Counted from the stretch's first letter, positions 1-9,577 are shown. The stretch is 64,000 bases of DNA from Burkholderiales bacterium Ga0077544 (GCA_001464355.1 LNEU01000015.1:1-64000); one strand, 5' to 3'. Notes: a model not told the origin generated them from the sequence alone. A program made the numbers and translations.

Positions 1-215
1 CCTTCATTTTTAATCCGTTCAAACAAGGCATTGTCATCTGCTTCAATGCGGTTGATTTTGATGCCGGTTTGTTTGGTGAAGTTGGCGTAGAGAACTTCAT
101 CGGTCTGGTAATGGCGAGCGGAATACAAGTTCAGAACTTTTTCCTGTGCATGCACCAAAGACACCGATGAAGTCATAAGGAATGCGGTTAAAGCAATGGC
201 GATACCTGGTCTCAT
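1..215 (-). CDS. Iron(III) ABC transporter substrate-binding protein, N-terminal part
   Basis: The gene runs off the left edge; 71 codons are visible from an ATG at 215. Residues 1 to about 18 form a Sec signal peptide ending in a VHA-Q cleavage site, so the product is periplasmic. The mature start (LNLYSARHYQTDE, then TGIKINRIEADDNALFERI) is typical of the FbpA/FutA/AfuA family, which binds ferric iron in the periplasm and hands it to an ABC permease. A Fur-like site lies just upstream, which fits iron repression. The permease genes would be expected off the left edge. Family assignment is strong; exact ligand is inferred. Confidence 0.85.
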   Translation of the reverse strand, partial: MRPGIAIALTAFLMTSSVSLVHAQEKVLNLYSARHYQTDEVLYANFTKQTGIKINRIEADDNALFERIKNE

Positions 216-250
216 GGACTTTCCTTTTTGGTTTGTGAGAATAGCGTTAA

Positions 251-290
251 ATTATAGCCAGATTTATATTAAATAGGAACCATTCTCAAT
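251..290 (-). promoter_or_regulatory. Fur box overlapping the promoter of the iron-binding protein gene
   Basis: Read on the minus strand, 290-271 is ATTGAGAATGGTTCCTATTT, which agrees at 16 of 20 positions with the form AATGAGAATGATTCTCATTT often seen at iron-repressed genes. A perfect TATAAT lies downstream at 256-251 and would serve as -10, with the Fur-like site covering the -35 region. The start codon is at 215. Repression by Fur when iron is replete is inferred. Confidence 0.65.
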
Positions 291-359
291 GTTGGGTGAC
301 TGAAAACGCGGATGGCCAAAAACAGGTACGCTTCGTTCTTTGCAAAAAATTGAATAACC

Positions 360-1280
360 ATGCGTTTGGATTCTCGTATTTCTTCCCTATTTGCCGTTGC
401 TGGCATTCTGTTGCTGTCTGCCTGCACCTCGCTTTCTCCGTTCAAATCCGATCCTGTCGTGCAGCCTGTTCTTCCAGGCAAAACAGTCGCACCAATCAAG
501 GTTGCTCTGGTACTTGGTGGCGGTGCGGCGCGTGGCTTTGCGCATATTGGTGTAATCAAGGCGCTCGAATCGCAAGGTATCGTGCCTGATTTGGTGGTGG
601 GCACGAGCGCTGGCAGTCTGGTGGGGGCTTTATATGCGGCCGGCAACAACGGCTTTGCCTTGCATAAAATGGCGTTGGAAATGGACGAGGCGACCATCTC
701 TGATTGGTCGGTGCCGTTCTTTTCCAAATCGAGCGGCGTGTTGAAAGGTGATGCGCTGCAAAATTACGTCAATAAGTCAGTACGCAATATCGCTATCGAA
801 AAAATGAAAATGCCGTTCGCTGCAGTTGCGACGGATTTGAATAGTGGCCAGGCGATTCTGTTTCAACGTGGAAATGCGGGACTCGCTGTGCGTGCGTCTT
901 CAGCGGTGCCAGGAATTTTTCAGCCCGTAAAGATAGGTGAACGGCTGTATGTCGACGGTGGTTTGGTGGCGCCGGTGCCGGTGCATTTCGCAAAGGAGTT
1001 AGGCGCAGACTTCATCATTGCGGTCAATATATCGACTCAGCCCGATGTCCAACTGGCATCCAGTTCTGTCGACGTCGTGCTGCAAACCTTTGCCATCATG
1101 GGGCAGACCATCAATCGCTATGAGCTGAAGGAAGCAGACATTGTGATTCGTCCCAGCCTGGGCATGATGAAAGGTAATGACTTCAATGGCCGAAATCTGG
1201 CTGTGCTCGCGGGCGAGCAAGCGACCATGGCTTTGATGCCGGAGATAAAACGCAAGCTGAAAATCAGGCGCGAACAATGA
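360..1280 (+). CDS. Patatin-like phospholipase, lipoprotein (RssA-like)
   Basis: A 306-residue protein with a lipoprotein signal (lipobox LLSAC, Cys22 lipidated). The patatin fold is clear: glycine-rich oxyanion motif GGGAARG at 53-59, nucleophile Ser83 in GTSAG, and Asp199 in DGG completing the Ser-Asp dyad. Such enzymes hydrolyse acyl esters of phospholipids; the physiological substrate is unknown. The lipid anchor suggests attachment to the periplasmic face of a membrane. It is a single gene followed by a strong palindromic terminator. The ATG at 360 gives a complete signal peptide, although its ribosome binding site is weak. Confidence 0.88.
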   Translation: MRLDSRISSLFAVAGILLLSACTSLSPFKSDPVVQPVLPGKTVAPIKVALVLGGGAARGFAHIGVIKALESQGIVPDLVVGTSAGSLVGALYAAGNNGFALHKMALEMDEATISDWSVPFFSKSSGVLKGDALQNYVNKSVRNIAIEKMKMPFAAVATDLNSGQAILFQRGNAGLAVRASSAVPGIFQPVKIGERLYVDGGLVAPVPVHFAKELGADFIIAVNISTQPDVQLASSSVDVVLQTFAIMGQTINRYELKEADIVIRPSLGMMKGNDFNGRNLAVLAGEQATMALMPEIKRKLKIRREQ

Positions 1281-1305
1281 GAGCAATGTACCCATAAAGA
1301 ATATT

Positions 1306-1351
1306 GCACCCATAAAAAAACGCACGATGTAGTGCGTTTTTTTATGGGTGC
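1306..1351. terminator. Bidirectional intrinsic terminator
   Basis: Perfect 20-bp inverted repeat with a 6-base loop (GATGTA). The arms contain a GC core preceded by A-runs and followed by T-runs, so it can stop transcripts from both sides. It separates the convergent patatin-like and NlpC/P60 genes. Confidence 0.9.
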
Positions 1352-1360
1352 ATAGTAAGC

Positions 1361-1900
1361 CTACTTTATTTCTGGATCACTGATGCGGCGACCGCCATTG
1401 AAGCGTTTTTTCCAGTAGCCGACATCCATGCTTTCAATCCGTACTTGACCGCCAGCAGATGGAGAATGGATGAATTTGCTATCACCCAAATAAATGCCAA
1501 CGTGAGAGAAGCCGCGTCTCAATGTGTTGTAGAACACCAGATCGCCGGGTTGTAAGTCATTCTTGTCTATGTGTTGTCCGACTTTGCTGATTTCGACGGA
1601 CGTGCGTGGCAATTCTTTGCCCCACGCTTCCTTGAATATATGTTGGACCAGACCGCTGCAATCCAGGCCACCTTCCGGCGTGGTGCCACCGTACTTGTAA
1701 CGTATACCCAGCATACCCATCGCCTGTAACGCGAGTTCTGAGGCGCGATGTGTCAAATCCTGCAGTTTACTGATCGGTTTGCCGGCTTCTGGCAGTGGAG
1801 CATCTGCACTCCAGACAGCCGAAGTCGCCATCAAGCTGAGCGCGAATATAGCTGAGCGCGCCAGTTTGTGAGTGCGAAAGGATCGTTGTAAAACTGTCAT
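1361..1900 (-). CDS. NlpC/P60 family peptidoglycan endopeptidase
   Basis: A 179-residue secreted cysteine peptidase. Residues 1 to about 32 are a signal peptide (hydrophobic AIFALSLMATSAVWSA). The NlpC/P60 domain covers about 50-170, with catalytic Cys81 in DCSGLV, His133 in HVGIYLG and a third polar residue near His145 in FIHSPS. Family members cut D-gamma-glutamyl-meso-diaminopimelate bonds in cell-wall peptides. I chose the ATG at 1900 because it puts the signal peptide at the N terminus; a TTG at 1960 would add 20 residues with no signal character. It converges on the patatin gene across a shared terminator. Confidence 0.88.
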   Translation of the reverse strand: MTVLQRSFRTHKLARSAIFALSLMATSAVWSADAPLPEAGKPISKLQDLTHRASELALQAMGMLGIRYKYGGTTPEGGLDCSGLVQHIFKEAWGKELPRTSVEISKVGQHIDKNDLQPGDLVFYNTLRRGFSHVGIYLGDSKFIHSPSAGGQVRIESMDVGYWKKRFNGGRRISDPEIK

Positions 1901-2010
1901 TAAGTGAGGTTTCGTTCTATGGGACTGGTCGAATGTAAGGCAATCTGGAAGTACTGTCAAAATTTATTCGCTGGCGTTATGCTGTTACCAACATTAAAAA
2001 GGTTGATTGC

Positions 2011-3189
2011 ATGCTGACTGATTCACATCGCGATATTTCTTTGAAGCCCCGTATTTTGATCGCTGACGATTCACGGATTGTCCGGGCAACCTTGATCAAG
2101 CGTATCGAGGGCATGTTCGAATTTCGCGAGGCACTCGATGGTGAGCAAGCGTGGGAAATGTTATTGATTGATCCCAGCATACGCGTGGTGATCTCTGATT
2201 TGACCATGCCCAAGCTGGATGGCTATGGACTGTTGAAACGCATACGAACGTCGAAAATCGGTCGCATACGCAATATGCCGGTAGTCGTTGTCTCCGGCAG
2301 CGATGAGCAAGCTGAACGTGATCGTGCCAAGGCTGCCGGCGCGACTGACCTCATCACCAAGGGGATGAGTACGGGTCAATTATTGTCGCGACTGGACATA
2401 CTCTCAAAACTGATCAGTACTCAGAATGAATTCGAACGTGGTTTGGAAGCATTGGTGCAGCATAGCGATAGGGATGAACACATTGCCTTGCCATCGCCTG
2501 AAGCCTGGCAGGAGCAGGCGGAAGGAATGCGGGCGAATGCTATTCGTCAGAACCGTAATTTTGTCGTTCTGACCGCTTGCATCGGTTTGAAGCATATTGA
2601 ACTTGATGCTTACCCGGCCTTGCCACCTTCCAGCGTTGTCAACGCAATTGGCCAGCTATTGCATCGTACCGTTAGACAGACAGATTGCGTTGCACGCACC
2701 GGTGAAATTGAATTCACGATTGCTACCGGCAGTATTCATTTTGATTCGGCTCGTAATTTTGCAGAGCGTGTCTGCCGTGCGATTGCACATGCCAACCTGA
2801 TAAAGGATGGACAGATGGCTTTGATCGCCAGTTGCGGCGTTGTCTCGATTACCGAATATGCCGGCGCAGCGATAGCAACCGAGGGGGCGCTTGCGGCCAT
2901 GCGCGTGACGGCCAAAGAGCGCGCTTTGCTTGGTTTGCATAATGCCATTACAGGTGTGATTGGTACGCAGGAAGAATTATTGTTGAAGCAGGGCGGACAT
3001 CTGACCGATATTGACGTCAACACTGTTGTACCTGTTCCAAGCGGGGAAACCGATTTGTCTATAGACCTCGCAACCTTGCTACGCTGGATCAAGGAAGGCA
3101 AAGAAGATCAAGTGCTTGCCCATATAGGAAAACTGTCGACTGAACTGCAGCCTTTGGTTGACTTGCTGTTGAAACAATATAAAACCTAG
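2011..3189 (+). CDS. Response regulator with degenerate GGDEF domain
   Basis: A 392-residue cytoplasmic protein. An N-terminal receiver domain (about 13-135) keeps the acidic pair D19/D20, phosphoacceptor Asp63 (VISDLTMP) and Lys117. Residues about 180-310 resemble a diguanylate cyclase domain, but the signature is GEIEF at 231-235 instead of GGDEF, so c-di-GMP synthesis is doubtful. The C-terminal 80 residues have no recognised domain. No kinase gene is adjacent. ATG at 2011 follows an AAAAAGG ribosome binding site. It may be a phospho-dependent scaffold or nucleotide sensor; that is inference. Confidence 0.75.
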   Translation: MLTDSHRDISLKPRILIADDSRIVRATLIKRIEGMFEFREALDGEQAWEMLLIDPSIRVVISDLTMPKLDGYGLLKRIRTSKIGRIRNMPVVVVSGSDEQAERDRAKAAGATDLITKGMSTGQLLSRLDILSKLISTQNEFERGLEALVQHSDRDEHIALPSPEAWQEQAEGMRANAIRQNRNFVVLTACIGLKHIELDAYPALPPSSVVNAIGQLLHRTVRQTDCVARTGEIEFTIATGSIHFDSARNFAERVCRAIAHANLIKDGQMALIASCGVVSITEYAGAAIATEGALAAMRVTAKERALLGLHNAITGVIGTQEELLLKQGGHLTDIDVNTVVPVPSGETDLSIDLATLLRWIKEGKEDQVLAHIGKLSTELQPLVDLLLKQYKT

Positions 3190-3279
3190 TGCGCCGCTTT
3201 TCTCCGGATGCCAGGTGTGCGTCTGTAAACCACTAATTTCTCTGCTACCGGTCAACGCGGCCAGTCAGCATTAAAAAAT

Positions 3280-3657
3280 CTAATGATCGGATTCATCCCG
3301 TGAATGCTCGCCACGACGGTCAACGAGCGTAGCTCTGACACTTTTCGCGTGGTATTCCATCAACATGATTTTAAAGCTCCCCGGCATGGACGGGTCATTC
3401 GTGAGGCTGTGCAAGAGTTGCGATTGCACAAACATGGTTTGCTTTTTGAGCATTTCACAGTCGGTAATTGCAACGCCTTGATTCATTTTTGCAACCAGAC
3501 TCAATACATCGCGTTTGAATTGATATAAAGGGGAGTGTGAGAGTATGTTTTCGACCTGACGATTTGACTTTTTCGTGATGGTTGCTACCTCCTTGGACTG
3601 TTTCTCGCTGTCAATGGGAGGCAGTACATGCTGAAGCGTTGAGCGTTTGAAAAACAT
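3280..3657 (-). CDS. Hypothetical protein, 125 residues
   Basis: I do not recognise the family. The protein is soluble, with no signal peptide or membrane segment. It begins with a charged region (MFFKRSTLQHVLPPIDSEKQ) followed by helical-looking segments (SPLYQFKRDVLSLVAKMNQG; MLKKQTMFVQSQLLHSL) and ends in a polar tail. A good ribosome binding site (GGGGA) lies about 7 bases before the ATG at 3657, which supports translation. It stands alone between a rightward regulator gene and an AT-rich intergenic region. Confidence 0.6.
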   Translation of the reverse strand: MFFKRSTLQHVLPPIDSEKQSKEVATITKKSNRQVENILSHSPLYQFKRDVLSLVAKMNQGVAITDCEMLKKQTMFVQSQLLHSLTNDPSMPGSFKIMLMEYHAKSVRATLVDRRGEHSRDESDH

Positions 3658-3912
3658 ATTGTTCCCCTTTATTTATTCTCTAAAGGTATTGCCTGCTCAG
3701 GTTTGTTCGATACAGCAACATCTACTATGTTAAAAGCAAGTTGCGTATTGGTTGGCAAGATAAGTATTTTGAGACGAGTTATTTTTTTATTATTAAATAA
3801 TACACTTCTTGCAAAAAATAAACGTTAACTCGTGTTAAATAATCAACGTGGCAATCGCCCCAAAAAAGGGCGCCATGCCTTACAATTTCTTTTTATTTCG
3901 ACCGGAGCTAGC

Positions 3913-4320
3913 ATGCAATCAAAACAAATCCTGACGCTTGACGATGTGAAAAAAATCGCGATGGCAGCGGAAGCGGAAGCAACCTTGAATAAATGGTGTG
4001 TAACAATTGCGATCGTTGACGATGGTGGTCACTTGCTGTGGTTGCAGCGTATGGATGGGGCTGCGCCGATTTCTTCACATATTGCACCGGCCAAAGCGAA
4101 AACTGCGGCATTGGGTCGTCGTGAGTCGAAGGTTTATGAAGACATCATCAATAATGGACGCTTTTCATTCATGACCGCTCCGACGCTGGAAGGGATGCTG
4201 GAAGGCGGCGTGCCTATCTTGATTAACGGTCAATGCTTGGGCGCTGTTGGCGTCTCCGGTGTGAAATCAAGCGAAGATGTGCAAATTGCCAAGGCCGGCC
4301 TGATCGCGATCGGTGCCTGA
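3913..4320 (+). CDS. GlcG/HbpS-like heme-binding family protein
   Basis: A 135-residue protein of the GlcG/HbpS (PF03928) family: LTLDDVKKIAMAAEAEA, IAIVDDGGHLLWLQRMDGA, AKAKTAALG, then GGVPILINGQCLGAVGVSG. Members form small oligomers; some bind heme or act as redox-linked sensors, and others sit in glycolate or diol operons with unclear roles. The ATG at 3913 is preceded by CGGAGC at the right distance; an in-frame start at 3832 would add 27 residues lacking family similarity. No partner operon is seen here, so the ligand cannot be inferred. Confidence 0.82.
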   Translation: MQSKQILTLDDVKKIAMAAEAEATLNKWCVTIAIVDDGGHLLWLQRMDGAAPISSHIAPAKAKTAALGRRESKVYEDIINNGRFSFMTAPTLEGMLEGGVPILINGQCLGAVGVSGVKSSEDVQIAKAGLIAIGA

Positions 4321-4415
4321 TTTAGTATTATCGGTTTAATGGACTGACATCGTGAAGTATCGTGAGATGCGGCACGATGGTTGTCAACTAAACACGCTCC
4401 AGACACCGGATCTGG

Positions 4416-4445
4416 TTGCCAGGCGAGGGTGTTTTACGCTATAAT
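4416..4445 (+). promoter_or_regulatory. Sigma-70 type promoter of carAB
   Basis: TTGCCA at 4416-4421 and a perfect TATAAT at 4440-4445, spaced 18 bases. Transcription would begin near 4452, leaving about 170 bases of leader before carA. Confidence 0.7.
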
Positions 4446-4624
4446 TCGGCGGTTTAGCTAATTTTACTCCGCCGTAGCGCATACCCATTTCCCATCGTCT
4501 AAATACGACCTGTACAACCCTTTGATCAAGCGAATCGTCTTGGTCAAGAAGCGCGCAAGCTGCGCGGGTTTCGACGGTCAATCTGGCGCAGCGCAGCGGC
4601 GGTAACCTCATCAGGAGTTACCCC
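4446..4624 (+). other. carAB 5' leader, probably structured
   Basis: About 170 untranslated bases between the inferred transcription start and carA. A first hairpin can form from GGCGG near 4447 and CCGCC near 4469; a second GC-rich hairpin lies around 4550-4570 (GCGCGCAAGCTGCGCG); a CGCAGCGCAGCGGCGG stretch follows. The end carries the carA ribosome binding site (AGGAG at 4612-4616). I cannot identify a known riboswitch or leader peptide. Confidence 0.4.
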
Positions 4625-5779
4625 TTGCCGCCATTCTTTTCTGGCCCTACAGTTCCGGCCATCCTTGCGCTAGCAGACGGGTCGATTTTCACAGGTATTT
4701 CGATAGGCGCGTCGGGTCATACGATCGGCGAAGTCGTGTTCAACACATCGATGACCGGTTATCAGGAAATCCTCACCGATCCAAGCTATAGCAATCAGAT
4801 TGTTACTCTCACTTATCCGCATATCGGCAACACCGGCGTCAATGCCGAAGATGTCGAATCGACCAAGATTCATGCGGCTGGTTTGATCATCAAGGATTTG
4901 CCTATCCTGGTTTCCAATTTCCGCTCGACGCAGACGCTGTCCGATTATTTGAAATCGGAGAATATCGTCGGCATCGCAGGAATCGATACACGTAAATTGA
5001 CGCGTATCCTGCGTGAAAAGGGTGCGCAAAGTGGCGCGATTCTGGCGGGCGAAGATGCTACTGCTGAAAAAGCACTGGCGTTGGCAAAAACCTTTGGTGG
5101 TTTGGCCGGCCTCGATCTGGCAAAAGTGGTGTCGACCAAGCAATCGTATCCATGGACTGAAACCGAGTGGAAACTCGGCCAAGGCTATGGCCAGCAAACA
5201 GCGCCGAAACATCATGTCGTTGCATTCGATTACGGCGTCAAGTTCAACATCCTGCGCATGCTGGCAGAGCGCGGCTGCAAGGTCACCGTATTGCCGGCGC
5301 AAGCAACCGCAGCCGATGCCTTGGCACTGAATCCTGACGGCATCTTTCTGTCGAATGGTCCTGGCGATCCGGAACCATGCGATTACGCGATCGCAACGTC
5401 CAAAGAATTGATCGAGCGTGGCATTCCGACTTTCGGCATCTGTCTCGGCCACCAAATCATGGCACTGGCATCCGGTGCGAAAACCTTGAAGATGAAGTTT
5501 GGTCATCACGGTGCGAACCATCCAGTCCAAGATCTAGATAGTAAAAAAGTGTTGATCACATCGCAAAATCACGGCTTCGCCGTGGATGCTGCGACCTTGC
5601 CGGCTAACTGCCGCGTGACGCACGTTTCTTTGTTTGACGGTTCGCTGCAAGGTTTCGAGCGCACCGACAAGCCGGCGTTCTGCTTCCAGGGACATCCTGA
5701 AGCATCGCCTGGCCCGCATGACATCGCCCCCTTGTTTGATCGCTTCGTGGCGATGATGGAGAAAAATAAAAATGCCTAA
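4625..5779 (+). CDS. carA: Carbamoyl phosphate synthase, small (glutaminase) subunit
   Basis: A 384-residue subunit that releases ammonia from glutamine and channels it to CarB for carbamoyl phosphate, the precursor of arginine and pyrimidines. The N-terminal CPSase domain (about 10-150) is followed by a class I glutamine amidotransferase domain with Cys273 (GICLGHQ), His357 and Glu359 (GHPEAS). The start is an unusual TTG at 4625, supported by AGGAG 8 bases upstream and by family alignment of the first residues; no ATG fits. Its last 8 bases overlap carB, so the pair is translationally coupled. Confidence 0.96.
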   Translation: MPPFFSGPTVPAILALADGSIFTGISIGASGHTIGEVVFNTSMTGYQEILTDPSYSNQIVTLTYPHIGNTGVNAEDVESTKIHAAGLIIKDLPILVSNFRSTQTLSDYLKSENIVGIAGIDTRKLTRILREKGAQSGAILAGEDATAEKALALAKTFGGLAGLDLAKVVSTKQSYPWTETEWKLGQGYGQQTAPKHHVVAFDYGVKFNILRMLAERGCKVTVLPAQATAADALALNPDGIFLSNGPGDPEPCDYAIATSKELIERGIPTFGICLGHQIMALASGAKTLKMKFGHHGANHPVQDLDSKKVLITSQNHGFAVDAATLPANCRVTHVSLFDGSLQGFERTDKPAFCFQGHPEASPGPHDIAPLFDRFVAMMEKNKNA

Positions 5780-8700
5780 ACGCAGCGACATTAAAAGCAT
5801 CCTGATCATTGGCGCCGGTCCTATTGTGATCGGCCAGGCATGCGAATTCGACTATTCCGGCGCGCAAGCTTGTAAGGCACTGCGCGAAGAAGGTTATAAA
5901 GTCATTCTGGTCAATAGCAATCCTGCGACCATCATGACCGATCCAGAGATGGCCGATGTGACCTACATCGAACCAATTACATGGCAAGCGGTTGAGCGCA
6001 TCATCGACAAAGAACGTCCTGATGCAATTCTGCCGACGATGGGCGGTCAGACGGCGCTGAACTGCGCGCTTGATTTGCATCACAACGGCGTTTTGACTAA
6101 ATATGGTTGCGAATTGATCGGCGCTTCGCCGGAAGCAATCGACAAGGCCGAAGACCGCTCGAAATTTAAAGATGCCATGACTAAAATTGGTCTTGGTTCT
6201 GCGCGTTCGGGTGTCTCGCACACACTGGAAGAATCGTGGGCTGTGCAAAAAGACCTCGGTTTTCCTTGCATCATCCGTCCTTCGTTCACGATGGGCGGCA
6301 GCGGCGGCGGTATTGCGTACAACGCAGAAGAGTTCGACGCGATTTGCAAACGTGGTCTGGAAGCATCGCCGACGTCCGAATTGCTGATTGAAGAATCGCT
6401 GATCGGCTGGAAAGAATTCGAGATGGAAGTCGTGCGCGATAAAGCAGACAACTGCATCATCGTTTGCTCGATCGAAAATCTGGATCCTATGGGCGTCCAC
6501 ACTGGTGACTCGATCACGGTTGCGCCGGCACAAACGCTGACCGACAAGGAATACCAGATCATGCGTAATGCATCGATCGCAGTGCTGCGCGAAATCGGCG
6601 TTGATACTGGTGGTTCCAACGTACAGTTTTCGATCAATCCGGAAGATGGCCGCATGATTGTCATCGAGATGAATCCGCGCGTGTCGCGTTCATCGGCTCT
6701 GGCATCGAAAGCAACCGGTTTCCCTATCGCGAAAATCGCAGCGAAACTGGCGGTCGGTTTCACGCTTGATGAATTGCGCAACGAAATTACCGGTGGCGCA
6801 ACGCCGGCATCGTTCGAACCTTCGATCGATTACGTCGTCACCAAGATTCCACGTTTTGCATTTGAAAAATTTCCGCAAGCGGATAGCCATCTGACTACTC
6901 AGATGAAATCAGTCGGCGAAGTAATGGCCATCGGCCGCACCTTCCAGGAATCGTTCCAAAAAGCCTTGCGCGGACTGGAAGTCGGCGTTGATGGCATGAA
7001 TGAAAAAACCACCGACCGCGAAACAATTGAAGAAGAACTCGGCGAGCCTGGACCAGAACGTATCTGGTACGTCGGCGATGCATTCGCTCAAGGTTTCTCA
7101 TTGGAAGAAGTGCATCAACTGACGCACATCGATCCGTGGTTCCTCGCGCAGATCAAGGAAATCATCGATATCGAACTCTGGCTGGAAACGCAATCGTTAA
7201 CCGCAATCGATAAAGCCACATTGTTCAAGCTGAAGCAAAAAGGTTTCGCCGATCGTCGTTTGGCTAAATTATTGAAAACTACCGACAAGGCAGTGCGCGA
7301 ACAACGTCATGCGATGAATATTCGTCCAGTCTACAAACGCGTCGATACTTGCGCGGGCGAATTCGCTACCAACACTGCGTACATGTATTCGACGTACGAA
7401 GAAGAGTGCGAATCGCAGCCGACCAACAAGAAAAAAATCATGGTGTTGGGTGGCGGTCCTAACCGTATTGGTCAAGGTATCGAGTTCGACTATTGCTGCG
7501 TGCACGCAGCGATCGCAATGCGCGAAGATGGTTACGAAACCATCATGGTCAACTGTAATCCAGAAACCGTTTCGACCGACTACGATACATCAGACCGCTT
7601 GTATTTTGAGCCGCTGACTTTGGAAGACGTACTCGAAATCGTCGCGCTGGAAAAACCATTGGGTGTCATCGTGCAATACGGCGGCCAGACTCCATTGAAA
7701 CTGGCGCTCGATCTGGAAGCCAACGGCGTGCCTATCATCGGTACCTCACCAGACATGATCGATGCCGCAGAAGATCGCGAACGTTTCCAGAAAATGCTGC
7801 ATGAGTTGAAGTTACGTCAACCGCCGAATCGTACTGCACGTACCGAAGAAGATGCCTTGCGTCTGGCGCAGGAAATCGGTTATCCACTGGTAGTTCGCCC
7901 ATCGTATGTTCTTGGTGGCCGTGCGATGGAAATCGTGCACGAACAACGGGACCTCGAACGTTACATGCGTGAAGCCGTCAAGGTCTCGCACGATTCACCG
8001 GTGCTGCTGGATCGCTTCCTGAATGATGCGATTGAAGTCGACGTCGACTGTTTGTCGGATGGCGTGCGTACCTTCATTGGCGGCGTCATGGAGCATATCG
8101 AACAAGCCGGTGTGCACTCGGGTGACTCAGCATGTTCGCTGCCACCATATTCCTTGTCGCAAGAAACGATAGACGAACTGAAGCGCCAAACATCATTGAT
8201 GGCAAAAGGTTTGAACGTTGTTGGTTTGATGAATGTGCAGTTCGCGATTCAACAGCAAGAGATAGACGGCAAGTTGCAGGACGTCGTGTTCGTGCTCGAA
8301 GTTAATCCACGTGCCTCGCGTACCGTACCGTACGTTTCGAAAGCTACCGGTTTGCAACTCGCTAAAATCGCAGCACGTTGCATGGCTGGTCAATCGTTAG
8401 ATAGTCAGGGTATTTTCAACGAAGTAATCCCACCGTATTTCAGCGTCAAGGAAGCGGTGTTTCCATTCGTTAAATTCCCGGGCGTGGATACGATCCTCGG
8501 ACCTGAGATGAAATCGACCGGCGAAGTGATGGGCGTAGGCAAAACCTTTGGTGAAGCCTTTGTCAAATCGCAACTCGGTGCCAGCATCAAGTTGCCGCGT
8601 TCCGGCAAGGTGTTCCTGAGTGTCAAGGCCAGCGACAAACCGCGTGCGGTTCAAGTTGCCAAGGATCTGGTTGAAATCGGCTTCTCGGTTGTCGCGACCA

Positions 8701-9002
8701 AAGGCACTGCTGCCGCAATCAGCGCAGCTGGTATCGAAGTTCAGTCAGTCAACAAGGTGGCAGAAGGTCGTCCTCATATTGTCGACATGATCAAGAACAA
8801 CGAGATCGCATTGGTCATCAACACGGTTGAAGAGAAGCGTAGTGCCATCGTTGATTCACGCACGATTCGTACTTCGGCATTGCAGGCGCGTGTGACTACT
8901 TATACAACGATTGCCGGCGCAGAAGCTGCAGTGGAAGGTATGGCCCATCTGGACGAGTTGCACGTCTACGATTTACAAGGTCTGCATAAAACTTTACACT
9001 AA
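5772..9002 (+). CDS. carB: Carbamoyl phosphate synthase, large subunit
   Basis: A 1076-residue subunit, normal length for CarB. It has two homologous ATP-grasp halves (about 1-400 and 550-935) that phosphorylate bicarbonate and then carbamate, a central oligomerisation region, and a C-terminal MGS-like allosteric domain (about 940-1076) that in enterobacteria binds UMP and ornithine. Signature segments include [17 protein letters not shown] and [17 protein letters not shown] at the start of the two halves. The reading frame is intact. It forms an operon with carA; a long imperfect hairpin lies just downstream, before greA. Confidence 0.97.
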   Translation: MPKRSDIKSILIIGAGPIVIGQACEFDYSGAQACKALREEGYKVILVNSNPATIMTDPEMADVTYIEPITWQAVERIIDKERPDAILPTMGGQTALNCALDLHHNGVLTKYGCELIGASPEAIDKAEDRSKFKDAMTKIGLGSARSGVSHTLEESWAVQKDLGFPCIIRPSFTMGGSGGGIAYNAEEFDAICKRGLEASPTSELLIEESLIGWKEFEMEVVRDKADNCIIVCSIENLDPMGVHTGDSITVAPAQTLTDKEYQIMRNASIAVLREIGVDTGGSNVQFSINPEDGRMIVIEMNPRVSRSSALASKATGFPIAKIAAKLAVGFTLDELRNEITGGATPASFEPSIDYVVTKIPRFAFEKFPQADSHLTTQMKSVGEVMAIGRTFQESFQKALRGLEVGVDGMNEKTTDRETIEEELGEPGPERIWYVGDAFAQGFSLEEVHQLTHIDPWFLAQIKEIIDIELWLETQSLTAIDKATLFKLKQKGFADRRLAKLLKTTDKAVREQRHAMNIRPVYKRVDTCAGEFATNTAYMYSTYEEECESQPTNKKKIMVLGGGPNRIGQGIEFDYCCVHAAIAMREDGYETIMVNCNPETVSTDYDTSDRLYFEPLTLEDVLEIVALEKPLGVIVQYGGQTPLKLALDLEANGVPIIGTSPDMIDAAEDRERFQKMLHELKLRQPPNRTARTEEDALRLAQEIGYPLVVRPSYVLGGRAMEIVHEQRDLERYMREAVKVSHDSPVLLDRFLNDAIEVDVDCLSDGVRTFIGGVMEHIEQAGVHSGDSACSLPPYSLSQETIDELKRQTSLMAKGLNVVGLMNVQFAIQQQEIDGKLQDVVFVLEVNPRASRTVPYVSKATGLQLAKIAARCMAGQSLDSQGIFNEVIPPYFSVKEAVFPFVKFPGVDTILGPEMKSTGEVMGVGKTFGEAFVKSQLGASIKLPRSGKVFLSVKASDKPRAVQVAKDLVEIGFSVVATKGTAAAISAAGIEVQSVNKVAEGRPHIVDMIKNNEIALVINTVEEKRSAIVDSRTIRTSALQARVTTYTTIAGAEAAVEGMAHLDELHVYDLQGLHKTLH

Positions 9003-9021
9003 GCCCAGAGCCAATAAACTT

Positions 9022-9078
9022 AACCACAGAAGTCGCAGAGGGTGCCGGATTCCGGTGCCGTTTGCGGCCTCTGTGGTT
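9022..9078 (+). repeat. Long imperfect inverted repeat between carB and greA
   Basis: The arms AACCACAGAAGTCGCAGAGG and CCTCTGTGGTT pair around an inner CCGGATTCCGG core, giving a stem of roughly 28 bp with a few mismatches. It ends 23 bases before greA. There is only a short T-run after it, so it may be a partial terminator, an attenuator or an RNA-stability element. Confidence 0.55.
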
Positions 9079-9101
9079 TTCCACTTTTAAAGATATACGC
9101 T

Positions 9102-9575
9102 ATGACTACACCTATTACACCTTATGGTGCCAGCCTCATGAAAGAGGAATTGCATCGTCTGAAAACTAAAGATCGGCCATGGGTCATCAACGCCATTGCC
9201 GAAGCGCGCGCGCAAGGCGATCTGTCTGAAAATGCAGATTATGATGCCGCTAAGGAAAGACAAAGTTTTATCGAAGGAAGAATTGCCGATCTGGAAGGCA
9301 AGCTAGGTACTTCCCAAATCATCGATCCAACCACGCTGGAAGCCGACGGCCGCATCGTTTTTGCGGCTACAGTGGAACTGGAAGAATTGGATTCGGGCGA
9401 TAAAGTAACCTATCAAATCGTGGGTATCGACGAGGCCGATTTGAAGGAAAAGAAAGTATCGATCACATCGCCGATTGCACGCGCGATGATCGGTAAATCT
9501 GTCGGTGATGTTGTCGCAGTAGAGGCGCCGGCCGGCATTCGTGAGTACGAAGTCTTGGAAGTGCGGTACATCTAA
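9102..9575 (+). CDS. greA: Transcript cleavage factor GreA
   Basis: A 157-residue protein, the usual GreA length. The N-terminal antiparallel coiled coil (about 1-75) carries the acidic tip (GDLSENADYDAAKE) that enters the RNA polymerase secondary channel and stimulates cleavage of backtracked RNA. The C-terminal FKBP-like domain (about 82-157) binds polymerase. ATG at 9102 matches the family start (MTTPITPYGASLMKEEL); an upstream in-frame ATG at 9042 lies inside the hairpin and adds non-conserved residues. The carAB-greA order is common in betaproteobacteria. Confidence 0.95.
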   Translation: MTTPITPYGASLMKEELHRLKTKDRPWVINAIAEARAQGDLSENADYDAAKERQSFIEGRIADLEGKLGTSQIIDPTTLEADGRIVFAATVELEELDSGDKVTYQIVGIDEADLKEKKVSITSPIARAMIGKSVGDVVAVEAPAGIREYEVLEVRYI

Positions 9576-9577
9576 AA

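Noticed and set aside
4670-5530. Long leftward ORF of 286 codons opposite carA
   Set aside because: It lies entirely inside carA on the other strand, has no recognisable domain or ribosome binding site, and reflects carA codon bias.
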